NCBI GenBank assembly: GCA_947471745.1
Contig: CANJKZ010000010.1
Span: 1,459,501-1,523,500 of the forward strand
DNA length: 64,000 bases
Direction: 5' to 3'
From: Closterium sp. Naga37s-1
Lineage: Eukaryota; Streptophyta; Zygnematophyceae; Desmidiales; Closteriaceae
Each line of letters starts with the position of its first letter. The stretch's first letter is position 1. Shown piece by piece: positions 45,850 through 56,159 of the stretch. Below the pieces are notes generated by a model, which saw only the letters and a list, made by a program, of their open reading frames with translations, was not told the DNA's origin and did not search any database. The position numbers and the translations under genes are program-made.

Positions 45850-46492
45850 CCTGCTCACAGCGCAGGTACGCGAAAGTGACGCTGAACACCCGCCTAACTA
45901 GCGTAGAGGTCACAGGGATAACGCACAAAGACTATCCTCCTATGTCAGCCCTTCTCCCTGAATCACGCTGTGGGAGCAACCTAGAAGGGAGGTTGGAGGC
46001 CCGTCTGGAAGGGAGGTTCATGTCTCAAACACCTCTCGGTCTCTGTCTTGACGTGTATCCACGTGACCATGGGTCGTCACTAAATGGCACTCGCGCATAG
46101 GACTGCCCGATGACGTCGTGTGTGTTGAAAGATTGCTGGGTTGGGATGATTAGTCGCCACCTGTGCAGAATCTTGACGGGATGGATGCTGCACAGCACCT
46201 GCAAGGGTGACATACGCGTCAAAGCATTCTGGTCGCTTCAGGCTGGTTCGAGTACATCTACGCATTGTAAATTAGCATTGATATAGCGCATCACGCTATA
46301 CACCTTTTGTATCCGGTCCAACGTCATCGTAGAAAAGAGTACAAAATATGTTCAAACTTTACTTTGGAAGGCCTTCGACTGTGATGTAAGTGACTACGTA
46401 CACCTTCATCAAGAATAAAAACCGAAGTGAACGTATATGTCATCGTACTACACGTACATCAACGTACTAGCCATCCTTCTCAATACGTGTTA
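45850..46492. other. Region upstream of gene B
   Basis: No gene recognised. Contains a short duplication (GGGAGGTTGGAGGCCCGTCTGGAAGGGAGGTT, as a direct repeat of GAAGGGAGGTT) at about 45985-46020. It should hold the gene B promoter. Confidence 0.35.
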
Positions 46493-46531
46493 TCAAACAT
46501 CTATGTTGGCAGATACGCCCTGAGCAGTGTT

Positions 46532-46571
46532 GCGTACCACGTACATACGCTTGCGTATGTACGTGGTACGC
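46532..46571. repeat. 19-bp-arm hairpin near the hAT left end
   Basis: Perfect inverted repeat of GCGTACCACGTACATACGC with a 2-bp loop, about 30 bp inside the left terminus. Related GCGTA/TACGC phrases lie at 49160-49250 near the right end. Such subterminal repeats are typical transposase-binding sites in hAT elements. Confidence 0.85.
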
Positions 46572-46902
46572 CAATACACTCGTATTTCTTGGAAATACGC
46601 CCGGGCAGACCGCCAAAAAAAAAATTTCGACATTGAAAATTTTCGCGAAGGTTTTGCGACTTCGCGATTTGTTACCGCGAAGTCGCACATCGCCCAACCC
46701 AGTTCTGAAATTCAGAATTCGAGTTCCAAACCTTCCAACCCCCCAACCACACACCACCCCACCAAGCCTCTCATCTCCAACCATCCCTCTCAAATGTTGT
46801 TCAGCAACGCGTCTCCTCATATAATGGATGACGAGTTCCTTTGTTTCATTCAATTGCGGTGCTCGTTTTTATTCCCGTAGCTCTCTTCTCCCGTTCGTCC
46901 TC

Positions 46903-48998
46903 ATGGCGTCTAACTCCACCCCTCCTACTGCGACGAGCAATGTTGCATCTGTTAACGCGTCTACTGGCGCAATCAATAGGGAGCCTGTCGAGGCTGGCCT
47001 TTCGAACCCCATTCTGAAACATTTTCTTATTCCGTACCATACTAAAGGCACTCCCAAGATGTGTAAGTTCTGTGACTTCACGTTTGAGGGCGGAACCAAT
47101 CGCTGCGCAATTCACCTTGCGAAATGGAAAGGGCAGGAGAAACGCGCTGTCCGGCTTTGCAAGAAGGTGTCCGCGGCAGTCAGTGAAGAAGTGCGCGGCA
47201 TGTACGAGGAGAAGGTGGAGAAGCAGGGCGTCAAACGAGGGGCGGCCGCTGCAGCAATTGACTCCGCGCTGGGCGCGGTCACTGGTTCTTCAGAGAAGAA
47301 GGGGAAGATAACGTCCTTCAGCGATGAGGCGACGAGCGCCAAGGATAACGCCCTCTGCCTTTTGATCGCGGCGTTAAGACTTCCCGAGCGCATCGCGGAT
47401 GACCCGGTCTTCCGCTACGCGGTCCAGTGCTTTGCGCGCGCTGGACCGGGGTACGTCTCCCCCAACAGGCGCTACATTGGAGGGGCGGGCTTGAAGAAGG
47501 TGCGGCAGAAAATGGAGGAGGCGCTCGCCCCCGTTGCCGCCAGCTGGAAGCGGGACGGGGTCACCGTGTCGTCGGACATGATGACTGACCGTTGTGGCCG
47601 CCCGCAGGCCAACGTGCTCCTTGTCAACGACTCAGGCGCAGTGTTCGAGCAGGCGGTGGACTGCAACATGGAGTCAAAGACCGGGGGGTACATCGCCAGC
47701 CTTCTCCGCCCCGTCATTGATAAGGTGGGGCCGGAGAATGTGGTGGCGGTCTGCACTGATGGCGGCAGCAACTATGCCTCGGCAGCCAAGAAGATTGCGA
47801 GCACATGGCCGCACATTGAGCATGTGCCATGTGCCACGCATGTCCTGGACCTGATGATGGAAGACGTGGGCAAGATGGGATGGGCGAAGGGGCTCGTGGA
47901 GAAGGGGGGAATGATGATTACCTTTGTGCGCAACCACCACTTCACCCGTGCTAACATGAAGAAGGGTTGGGGGAATCAGGTGCTCAAGCCCGCGGGGACC
48001 AGGTTCGGGACGCAGTACATAGCTCTGTCCCGGCTGTGCGAGGTGCGGGGTGGGCTGGCGTAGATGGTTCTCAGCGACGAGTGGAATGAGTGAGCAGTGG
48101 CGGACAAGGACAGGAAGACTGCAGCCGAGAAGTTCAGGGCTGCCGTGATGGATGAGGAGTGGTGGGGGCTGGCGGTGTTTTTTACCTCTCTCATGGCGGT
48201 GCCGTACAAGGCCATGCGGGCCACGGACTCCTCGGCGAAGGGGATGATGGGTAAGATGTATGATATCATGCTACAACTTACCGAGGACAGCAATGACAAG
48301 TTGGACAAGGCAGGGGACTATTTGACAAGGGCGGAAAAGGCTGATATCACCAAGATTGTGAAGGACAGGTGGGACAACTCACTTGCCTGCCCCATGCATG
48401 TGGTTGGCCGGATCCTGAATCCGGCCAACCAGGTGGAGGGAATTTTCAGGAACGACATGGAGTGCACTCGAGTGTTCAAGGCCTACATCGAGCGCCACTA
48501 CGACAACAAAACCTTCAGGCGTGGCAAGGATGGCGCCCCTCGCCGTGCCTCCCTTGTGCTGCAGGAGGCATTGCTGGCCTACATCAACATGGAGGGCAGC
48601 TTTGGCACGCCGGCCGCCATCTCTGCAAGGGAGGCAGTGAAGAAGGGGGAGATGAGCATGGTGCAGTGGTGGTCGTGGCACAGCACCGAGTACCCTGAGC
48701 TTGCCACCCTCGCATGCCGGGTGCTCACTCAGCCCATCTCGCCGCCAAGTGTGCGGACCTCGTCTACATTGCGCACAACTGGAACGTTGTGCGCAATTGG
48801 TACAAGAAGGATGGGGGCAGCACGGTTGTCCCCAGTAACATCCCGGATGCCCCTATCCCTCGCGGCTACAACATGGACGAGGAGGAGGAGGATGACCTGC
48901 TGGGGGGGGAAGGAGAGGATGCAGTTCTGGCGGATGAGTATGGGGCAGGGGTGGTGTTGGAAAAGCTCCGCAAGGAACTCGGCTGTGGGGATAGCTAG
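46903..48998 (+). pseudogene. hAT transposase, disrupted
   Basis: ATG at 46903. N-terminal BED-type zinc finger (CKFCDFTFEGGTNRCAIHLAK), then a DUF659-type hAT catalytic region (about residues 220-330: VTVSSDMMTD, VAVCTDGGSNY, HVPCATHVLDLMM). Two in-frame stops follow: TAG 48061-48063 and a TGA about 30 bases on. The frame then resumes (WWGLAVFFTSLM, NPANQVEGIF) up to the hATC dimerisation motif QWWSWHSTEYPELATLACRVL. The end of hATC is in another frame (KCADLVYIAHNW), with the ERNWS segment missing, so there is also a deletion/frameshift near 48740. The enzyme cuts and pastes elements with these ends; this copy would be inactive. Confidence 0.85.
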
Positions 48999-49286
48999 AG
49001 GGTGGGGTGGGGATGTATGGGGGGTGGGGAGAAGCAGCCTCGAAGATGTATTTTTTGATATTTATGAAATTAAATTATGACATGTGTTTTTGGGAAACAT
49101 ACCCCCCCCCCCCCCCCTTGTAACAGGTTTTTTTAGCCCTGCCCGGGAAAAATAGTTTTACCTGCCCGCCCAGCGTATTTTTACGTATCACCAGTACGCC
49201 ACCCCTGGCGTACCGCGTATATACCCAGCGTATAATACGCTGGCGTATAAAACGTGATACTCGTATCTGCCAACGTAGTCAAACAT

Positions 49287-50946
49287 TGCCATGCGTCACG
49301 GGTGCAATGGAAGGTGCGTGCGATCACTGCAATGTGTATTGCAAAAGTACAAATTACGATGTAAGGCATCTGCTAGTACTTAGAGTACATGGCTAGTTTG
49401 GTCGTTTCGCCATTGCAATGTGTTACTACTCATACACTTGGCATTGCATGTTTCTATCATCTATGACATTTTACAATCACCCCGTCTTCCATGAATGGAG
49501 TTTACTACGCTACGTCGATCTATACGGGCAAATGAATCCCGGACACCCATCCACTGCTCCCGAGACACAATATCTTATAAACCACTTTTTGTGTTCTCAA
49601 TATTCCAATATCATACAGGGGGTACAACTGCATGGTTAATGTGTGTGTGTGTTATAGTTGATATGTGTTATAGGGGGTACAACAGTAAGGGTTAAGGTTA
49701 AGGCACCCCAACCAACCGTAGTCCAACCAACAGTCTCATATTTGACCAATATTCTTATGCGCTTCACTGTTTCTGTAGGTCAAGATCAACATCCAGAGAG
49801 AAGCTTTACCCAATACCTTGCTCCGCGGTACGATTATCGATTGTGTCTAGGATAACATATTGAAGGTTCTCATAGATTGGAGTGTGGCAGCTGGATATAA
49901 ATACCCCATATCAGAGGGGATATAAAATCAATGCGATGATAAGAATATACCTCTAACTTCGTCCAAATCTTTTAGTGTCCATACGTCACAATCATATATG
50001 AACATGACCAAACCACAACTATCTGGTGAACCTATTCTCAGGGTTTTTTTTGCACCGGAAGGCCATACCCATGTGAACCGAATTTAAGCTGGTGTAGGTT
50101 AACGATCTAGTGTACCCACGCGTTTCATCTTGTGTCCCTATTTTGTACCCTAAATTGCCTTTACGCTGTTCTTCAAATGCTCACATGATACTGTCGATTA
50201 CAACGACGCAAACCATAGCAAAACCTCCGCGCAACTATACATGTGCAAACGCGGGGCCCATTCAGGTGCCTCACGTAGCTTTGACGTGAGATACACGGGT
50301 GGTTACTTCGGTCACTCGCGGATCATGTGAAGCGGACCACTGCCCTCTGACGGGGATTTGACGTGAGTTTTTGGGCCCCGCTTGGAAAAGCAGACTGTCG
50401 CTAAATGTAGCCGTGACGGGCGCGTAACGGGAGGTTAAAGGGTAGGTCACGGGACACAAACGGAGGCCTCAGGGGGCGTTGACGAGAGTTTCGCGTGTGG
50501 TTAACGATTGGTTTAGGGTCTGGTTGCTGGACACATACAGAGGCCTCACGGGCCTTACACGCGGGCGTAACGGGTGGCTAACCGATTTCACACGAATTTG
50601 GACGGCAAACATACATCCTATGCTGGGTGTTATGTGGCACCTCTGTTTGATGATCACCAAGAGCACTCACAACTATACAAGCAACATTGAAGAAGCGCAT
50701 TTGCAGGTATTTTGCTGCAACCACCCGGATGCTTCACCAACGTTGGATTGCCCAACCGCAGCATGATGACATAAATGTCGTATCCCTATAAATAATTTAA
50801 TAATAATAAAAAAAATGTCACATGGTTTGCAGGTGCCGGGAACAATAGCACTTAAACAATTCCAGCACCACTCCCTGCATCCAGGGCCAGCACCACTCCC
50901 AGCATCACCACTCCCAATACTAGACATCGCACCACCCACAGCAACA
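49287..50946. other. Intergenic, with CCCGTCAC-type phrases in reverse orientation
   Basis: No gene recognised. 49287-50270 is AT-richer unique-looking sequence. 50280-50620 contains GTGACGGGCGCGTAACGGGAGG, CACAAACGGAGGCCTCAGGG and GCGGGCGTAACGGGTGG phrases, which read in reverse complement resemble the 42.9-43.5 kb repeats. About 50800-50815 is AT-rich, possibly the polyadenylation region of the MULE gene. Confidence 0.45.
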
Positions 50947-52705
50947 CTACTCCCATGCACTGTGCCCTGCAGCACCACTCCCAGCGCCTGGTCCAGCAGC
51001 ACCACTCCCAGCGCCCGGTCCAGCAGCACCACTCCCAGCGCCCGGTCCAGCAGCACCACTCCCAGCGCCCGGTCCAGCAGCACCACTCCCAGCGCCCGGT
51101 CCAGCAGCACCACTCCCAGCGCCCGGTCCAGCAGCACCACTCCCAGCGCCCGGTCCAGCAGCACCACTCCCAGCGCCCGGTCCAGCAACACCACTCCCAG
51201 CGCCCTGTCCAGCAGCACCACTCCCAGCGCCCGGTCCAGCAGCACCACTCCCAGCGCCCGGTCCAGCAGCACCACTCCCAGTGCCCGGTCCAGCAGCACC
51301 ACTACCAGCGCCCGGTCTAGCAGCACCACTCCCAGCGCCCGGTCCAGCAGCACCACTCCCAGCGCCCGGTCCAGCAGCACCACTCCCAGCGCCCTGTCCA
51401 GCAGCACCACTCCCAGCGCCCTGCCCAGCAAGGCCACTCCCAGCACCATGCCCAGCAGGACCACTCCCAGCACCATGCCCAGCAGCCCTACTCGCAGCAG
51501 CACCACTCACAGCAGCACCACGCCCGGCACCACTCTCGGGAGCACCACTCCCAGCACCACTCACAGCAGCACCACGCCCCACACCTCTCCCAGCACCTCT
51601 CCCAGCACCTCTCCTAGCACCTCTCCCAGCACCTCTCCCAGCACCTCGCCTACCACCTCGCCCAGCACCTCTCCCCGCTCCTCGCCTACCACCTCGCCCA
51701 GCACCTCTCCCCGCTCCTCGCCTACCACCTCGCCCAGCACCTCTCCCCGCTCCTCGCCCCCCACCTCTCCCAGCACCAAGCCCATCCCAAGTCTCACCAG
51801 GTGTCCCAACTCCGCTGACAGGAGGAATCCCAGCTCCAACCCCTGCGTCAGCTTCTGCCCCATGCCCCGCGGCAGCTCCCGCTCCATGCCCTGCACCAGT
51901 TCCAACTCCACGCCCTGCACCTCTCCCAACACCACCCCCAGCACCTATCCCAAATCCTTGCCCAATGCCGTAGCCCCCAAACTTCCACTTGCAGGTGCTC
52001 CTGTTGTGACCGTACTGCTCGCACCTCCCGCACTTGCAACCCATGCCTCTAGCCTCCATGCGCTCGTTGTTCTCCGGGCGGCCTACCCTTGTTTCAATCA
52101 GGTGTGGTGCATCACACACACCTTCAGCTGCAGGAGGGGCCTCACGTACCAGCCTGTCCACGCATGTTCCCCATACGTCCGGGGCATACATCCTACGCTG
52201 GTTGCTTGTGGTGTAGTAGTGAGATACAAGGATCTCCGGGCATCTCTTCTTCCTGACACACATAGCGACAGCATGTGCACAAGGAAACTTGTACTCTTGC
52301 CAGTTCCCACATTCACATGATCGAGTCACCAAGTTGACGTTGTAGCTCCTCCACTCCTCATCGTTCTCCCCTCCACGAGTCTGGATCGTCCCTGCGTTAT
52401 CATCTCCACGGAGGAAAAAGTACTCTTTAGAAAGTCTGAGCTTGATGGCCATTCGCTTTGCTGCTGCTGCAGTCAAATGGTCGTCTGTCCGCCAAGCTTC
52501 GGCGCGGTGCTCATACCTTTTATCCCGAAACCAGTCCCACAATGACGCCAACAGCCAGGTAGGGGGCAGCATCCTGATTTTTTTGATTGCTCCGTTCAGG
52601 GTCTCCGCGGCGTTGCTGGTGTAAATCCCGTACCTGCGGGTTGTAGCAAAAGGCCTGGCCCAGTGCAACAGTTGGATCCCGCCGATTCGGTACCGTGATC
52701 CCTGC
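50947..52705 (-). CDS. MULE transposase, C-terminal part (Glu, SWIM, zinc knuckle, Gly-rich tail)
   Basis: Reading minus: RRYGIYTSNAAETLNG carries the third catalytic acidic residue (Glu) of the Mutator DDE triad; next a SWIM zinc finger (SCECGNWQEYKFPCAHAVA) and a CCHC knuckle (CGRCEQYGHNRSTC). A tail of over 300 residues of Gly/Ala/Arg repeats follows (GAGRGGRRGAGRG, then GAGSGAAGP), ending TAG at 50947-50949. A possible acceptor (CTGCAACAG) lies just above 52705. It belongs to the same gene as 55119-56159. SWIM and knuckle domains help DNA/RNA binding. The Gly-rich tail is unusually long for the family. Confidence 0.75.
50955..51425 (-). repeat. 27-bp coding minisatellite in MULE tail
   Basis: About 17 copies of a 27-bp unit (plus strand GCACCACTCCCAGCGCCCGG then TCCAGCA) encoding GAGSGAAGP on minus. 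All frames on both strands stay open across it. Confidence 0.93.
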
Positions 52706-55118
52706 CTGTTGCAGTGAAACCCGGTTTGCACATGAATGCCCCCCTCCTCCTCGCCCTCAACGTCACCCGCTCCTGGAACACCTTCGCCGGGCACATCCTC
52801 GTCATCCTCGTACCCCGGTTCGTCCTCCCCATCATGAAGGGCGTCGCCATGTGGTCCCGTATCCGGCCATGGCAGTGCAAGGATCTCAGTGAGGCCAGCG
52901 TGCAAGTTATCGTCGACATCCAACGCCGAATGTCGCCAACTGTTCTGATCGGTGGTATGCGGTTGGGCAGCTACTTCGTTAATGATTGCATCGGCGTTGT
53001 AACCCTCCTGTGCTCTCCTGTAAATTGCACCCAGGTTGAACGGTCCACCCGCTCTTGTGGCACCTGGTGCGATGGGAATTCCTCCGGACGGTGCCACACC
53101 CACCATCGGTGATCCACCACCACCACCGTCTCCGGCACGCCCGTCTTGTGTACGTTGCCCGCTTCCATGGCCCATGCCCACGTTGCCATAACGAAAGCCT
53201 CTCCCTGTGCCACTCGTGAACCCTGGGCCCATGCCAGGCCCCATTCCTACTCCCTCAGGTCCCGTTCCAAGGCTAGTCCCGCCGCCTTCCGCAGTCCCCA
53301 CCCGCACGCCCACCCCTCCCACTCCTGCCCCTGATCCTTACCCCAGGCCAAAGCCCCCCAGCCCTTGTGCAGTCCCCGCACCCACGCCCACTTGGCCAAC
53401 TCCTCCTCCAGATCCCACCCTACGGCCAACACCTACAAACCTGGCGGCACACTCTGCACCCACGCCCACCCCTCCCACTCCTGCCCCTGATCCTAACCCC
53501 AGGTGTAAGCCCCCCATACCTTGTGCAGTCCCCGCACCCACGCCCACACCTCCCACTCCTCCAGATCCCACCCCACGGCCAACACCTACAAACCTGGCGG
53601 CACTCCCTGCACCCAAGCCCACCCCTCCCATTCCTCCTCCAGATCCCATGCCCAAGCCAAAGCCCCATGCCTTCCCCGGTCCCCACCCCCGAGCCCACCC
53701 CTCCCACTCCTCCTCCGGATCCCACCCCACGGCCAACACCTACAAACCTGGCGGCACTCCCTGCACCCACGCCCACCCCTCCCATTCCTCCTCCAGATCC
53801 CATGCCCAAGCCAAAGCCCCCCATGCCTTCCCCAGTCCCCACCCCTGAGCCCACCCCTCCCACGGCCAACACCTACAAACCTGGCGGCACTCCCTGCACC
53901 CACGCCCACCCCTCCCACTCCTGCCCCTGATCCTAACCCCAAGTGTAAGCCCCCCATACCTTGTGCAGTCCCCGCACCCCCGCCCACACCTCCCACTCCT
54001 CCAGATCCCACCCCACGGCCAACACCTACAAACCTGGCGGCACTCCCTGCACCCAAGCCCACCCCTCCCATTCCTCCTCTAGGTCCCATGCCCAAGCCAA
54101 AGCCCCCCATGCCTTCCCCGGTCCCCACCCCCGAGCCCACCCCTCCCCCTTGTTCAAACGATCCTGTCCCACGGCCCACATGTCTCGGCCCTGTTCCAAT
54201 ACCCAATCCACCGGCGCCTCCCGATCCCATGCCGAACCCCCCGACACCGACTCTGGTTCCCATTCCCATAGACACCCCTCCCACCCCAGCCATACTCTCC
54301 TGCGTTCCCAACCCAAATCCGCCGGTGCCCGGGCCGTCATCCCAGGTTCCTCCTAGGTCGTTCTCCCCATCGCCATGTCCGCCAGAAACTGGCATCCCAC
54401 CCCCTGCAGACGCGCGACCAAAACCTCCACCATGCGCGCTGCCACTCCCACCGACACCCTGACCACTCTCCATACCGAATCGTGGTCGCGCTGCAGCAGA
54501 CCCTGATCCCCCGTCCCTCTGGCCATAGCCAAAGCCCCTGCTGCCATTTGGCCCAAACATCCCGAAACCTGTCCCACTTCCGACACCCAGTCCTGCCCCC
54601 CCGAACTGGAAAGCTCCCGTGCCAGGCGTGCCCCGTTCACGTACTCCCCCACCTGTAAATCCGGGAGCATCATCCCCTGACGAATCACTCTCCGAGGCAC
54701 CTTGAACTCCCCTGCTGCCGGCCCCGCCTCGAAAGGTTCGCCCAAAGACCTGTGCATTGGGAGCGTTGATGCCACCCCTCCCTGCCAGACCGCCACCAGC
54801 CCGGTTGAACCGGGCGGTGCCGACACCGGGGACGCCCATGCCACCTTGCGGCTGATTGTGGCCCCGGGTCCCACCCCCTGCGCCACCGTGGCGGGCGTTT
54901 CGGGCCTCCCGTCGTCCCTGACGGCCAGCAGCAAAAACGTATGCTCGCGCGCCTTCATACGTTGACCGCTCCTGTGGGGGGGGCTGAGGGTCAGCAGGTG
55001 GGGGTACGCTCTGTGCGGGTGGTTCCTCGGGGCCAAAAAGATACAGTGCCATCTCCGGGAAGACGTATCTGCACGCCAGAACCAGGGCGATCCACTTTAT
55101 CATGCTCCGGCACTTCAC
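52706..55118 (-). other. Gly-rich repeat block splitting the MULE gene
   Basis: Lies between the second Asp/CAWHLEQN block and the catalytic Glu block. On minus it is open over long stretches in more than one frame and encodes Gly/Met/Val-rich sequence (GVGGFGMGSGGAGG and similar). 53340-54130 has a higher-order repeat with about 442-bp spacing (GTGCAGTCCCCGCACCC at about 53524 and 53966). It may be a giant low-complexity intron, a coding insertion, or both. The two flanking coding parts are in different frames, so some splice or frame change is required. Confidence 0.6.
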
Positions 55119-56159
55119 CAACCTCCAGAAGTACTTCTGCGCCTTTGCTTTGAATCGCCTCAGATTCTGCTCGAGATGCCATGCGCAGAAGTAGTGAGGG
55201 ATGTGACTGGGCATCACCTGTCGAGCTGCTGGAACCAAACCCTTATCTCTGTCGCTGATGATGGAGGCGTGCTTCCGCTGCGTCCACTCAGGAAACCCAT
55301 CGATGAAGTGCTTCAAAAACCATGTCCAGGATTCTTTGTTCTCCGACTCCACCAAGCCCCATGCCAGCAGCAGGACTTTCTGGTTCCCATCTAGCGTAAC
55401 GGCGACCAGGAGCACTGCCTTCTGCGCGCTGATGAGGTGGGTACCGTCAAACGCTATGACTGGATGGCAGAATGTGAGGGCGTGGCGGGCAGCAGAAGGC
55501 CGGACAAAAAAACGGTGAAAGAGTCCACCAAGCGTATCGAGATGCACCTTCACCTCCGGGTCAATGACCTGGAAACGGTCGACAAGCAATGGGATCTGCC
55601 GGAAGGACTCCTTCCAATCCCCGTACATTTCCTTGATTATGTGTTCTCTCAGACGCCATGCCTGCAAGTAATTTTCGCCCCCCCCTTGACCCTCCATGAG
55701 CTTCATCAGCTCAATGGGTGCCACGAACGGATCGGCGCGGACCATGTTGCCGTAGGCTCGTAGTAAGACATGCAACTTGTTAGCGATGGAAACTGCGTAC
55801 TCGTACCGGTCCGGTGCCGGGCAGTTATGGGTCTCCGGCGGGACTAGGGTCGTAATCCGCCAATAACCAGTGTCAGTCTCCTCGCGATATGCGCAGTGCC
55901 AGAAACATTCCACGTTCGGCAATTTATCAGCCACCGCCTTACACCCGACCAATACATACTTCTTCTTCGTCAAGTGCACATGATAACCGAAGTGGTGCGT
56001 GAGAGCGTATTCCTGTAAAGCCTCGAAACACTTATCTCGCGACGAGTACAACCCGCCTAGCTCAAGTGGCGCATCGTCGTCGGGCGTTTCTGGAAGAGGG
56101 GTGGAATCTTTCACAGAATGCATTGCGCGGAGGATTTTAAAAGCGGGATAAGACGCCAT
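55119..56159 (-). CDS. MULE (Mutator-like) transposase, N-terminal part
   Basis: ATG at 56157-56159. Residues about 35-115 form the N-terminal zinc-finger DNA-binding region of MuDR type (LGGLYSSRDKCFEALQEYA; Cys73, Cys85, Cys89 and HNC at 111-113). The transposase core follows: Asp238 in IAFDGTHL, Asp303 in IISDRDKG, and CAWHLEQNLRRF at 325-336. The third acidic residue is encoded about 2.4 kb downstream. The full-length enzyme would cut and insert elements with long terminal inverted repeats and 9-bp duplications; such ends were not located. No stop or frameshift occurs within this part. The open frame runs on into the Gly-rich block to 53586. Confidence 0.85.

Larger units (their letters stand above)
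46501..49278 (+). mobile_element. hAT-type DNA transposon with 8-bp target duplication
   Basis: Terminal inverted repeats start CTATGTTGGCAGATACG at 46501 and, read on minus, CTACGTTGGCAGATACG at 49278. The 8-bp duplication TCAAACAT flanks the element at 46493-46500 and 49279-49286, the size expected for hAT. Length 2,778 bp. The transposase gene inside is on plus and damaged. Subterminal regions are rich in GCGTAC/GTATACGC phrases. Confidence 0.9.

Noticed and set aside
50815..52320. Ser/Thr/Pro-rich plus-strand protein
   Set aside because: Antisense of the MULE Gly-rich tail, SWIM and knuckle coding sequence.
53207..54462. Pro-rich plus-strand frames
   Set aside because: Antisense of the Gly-rich block; no start context, domain or splice support.
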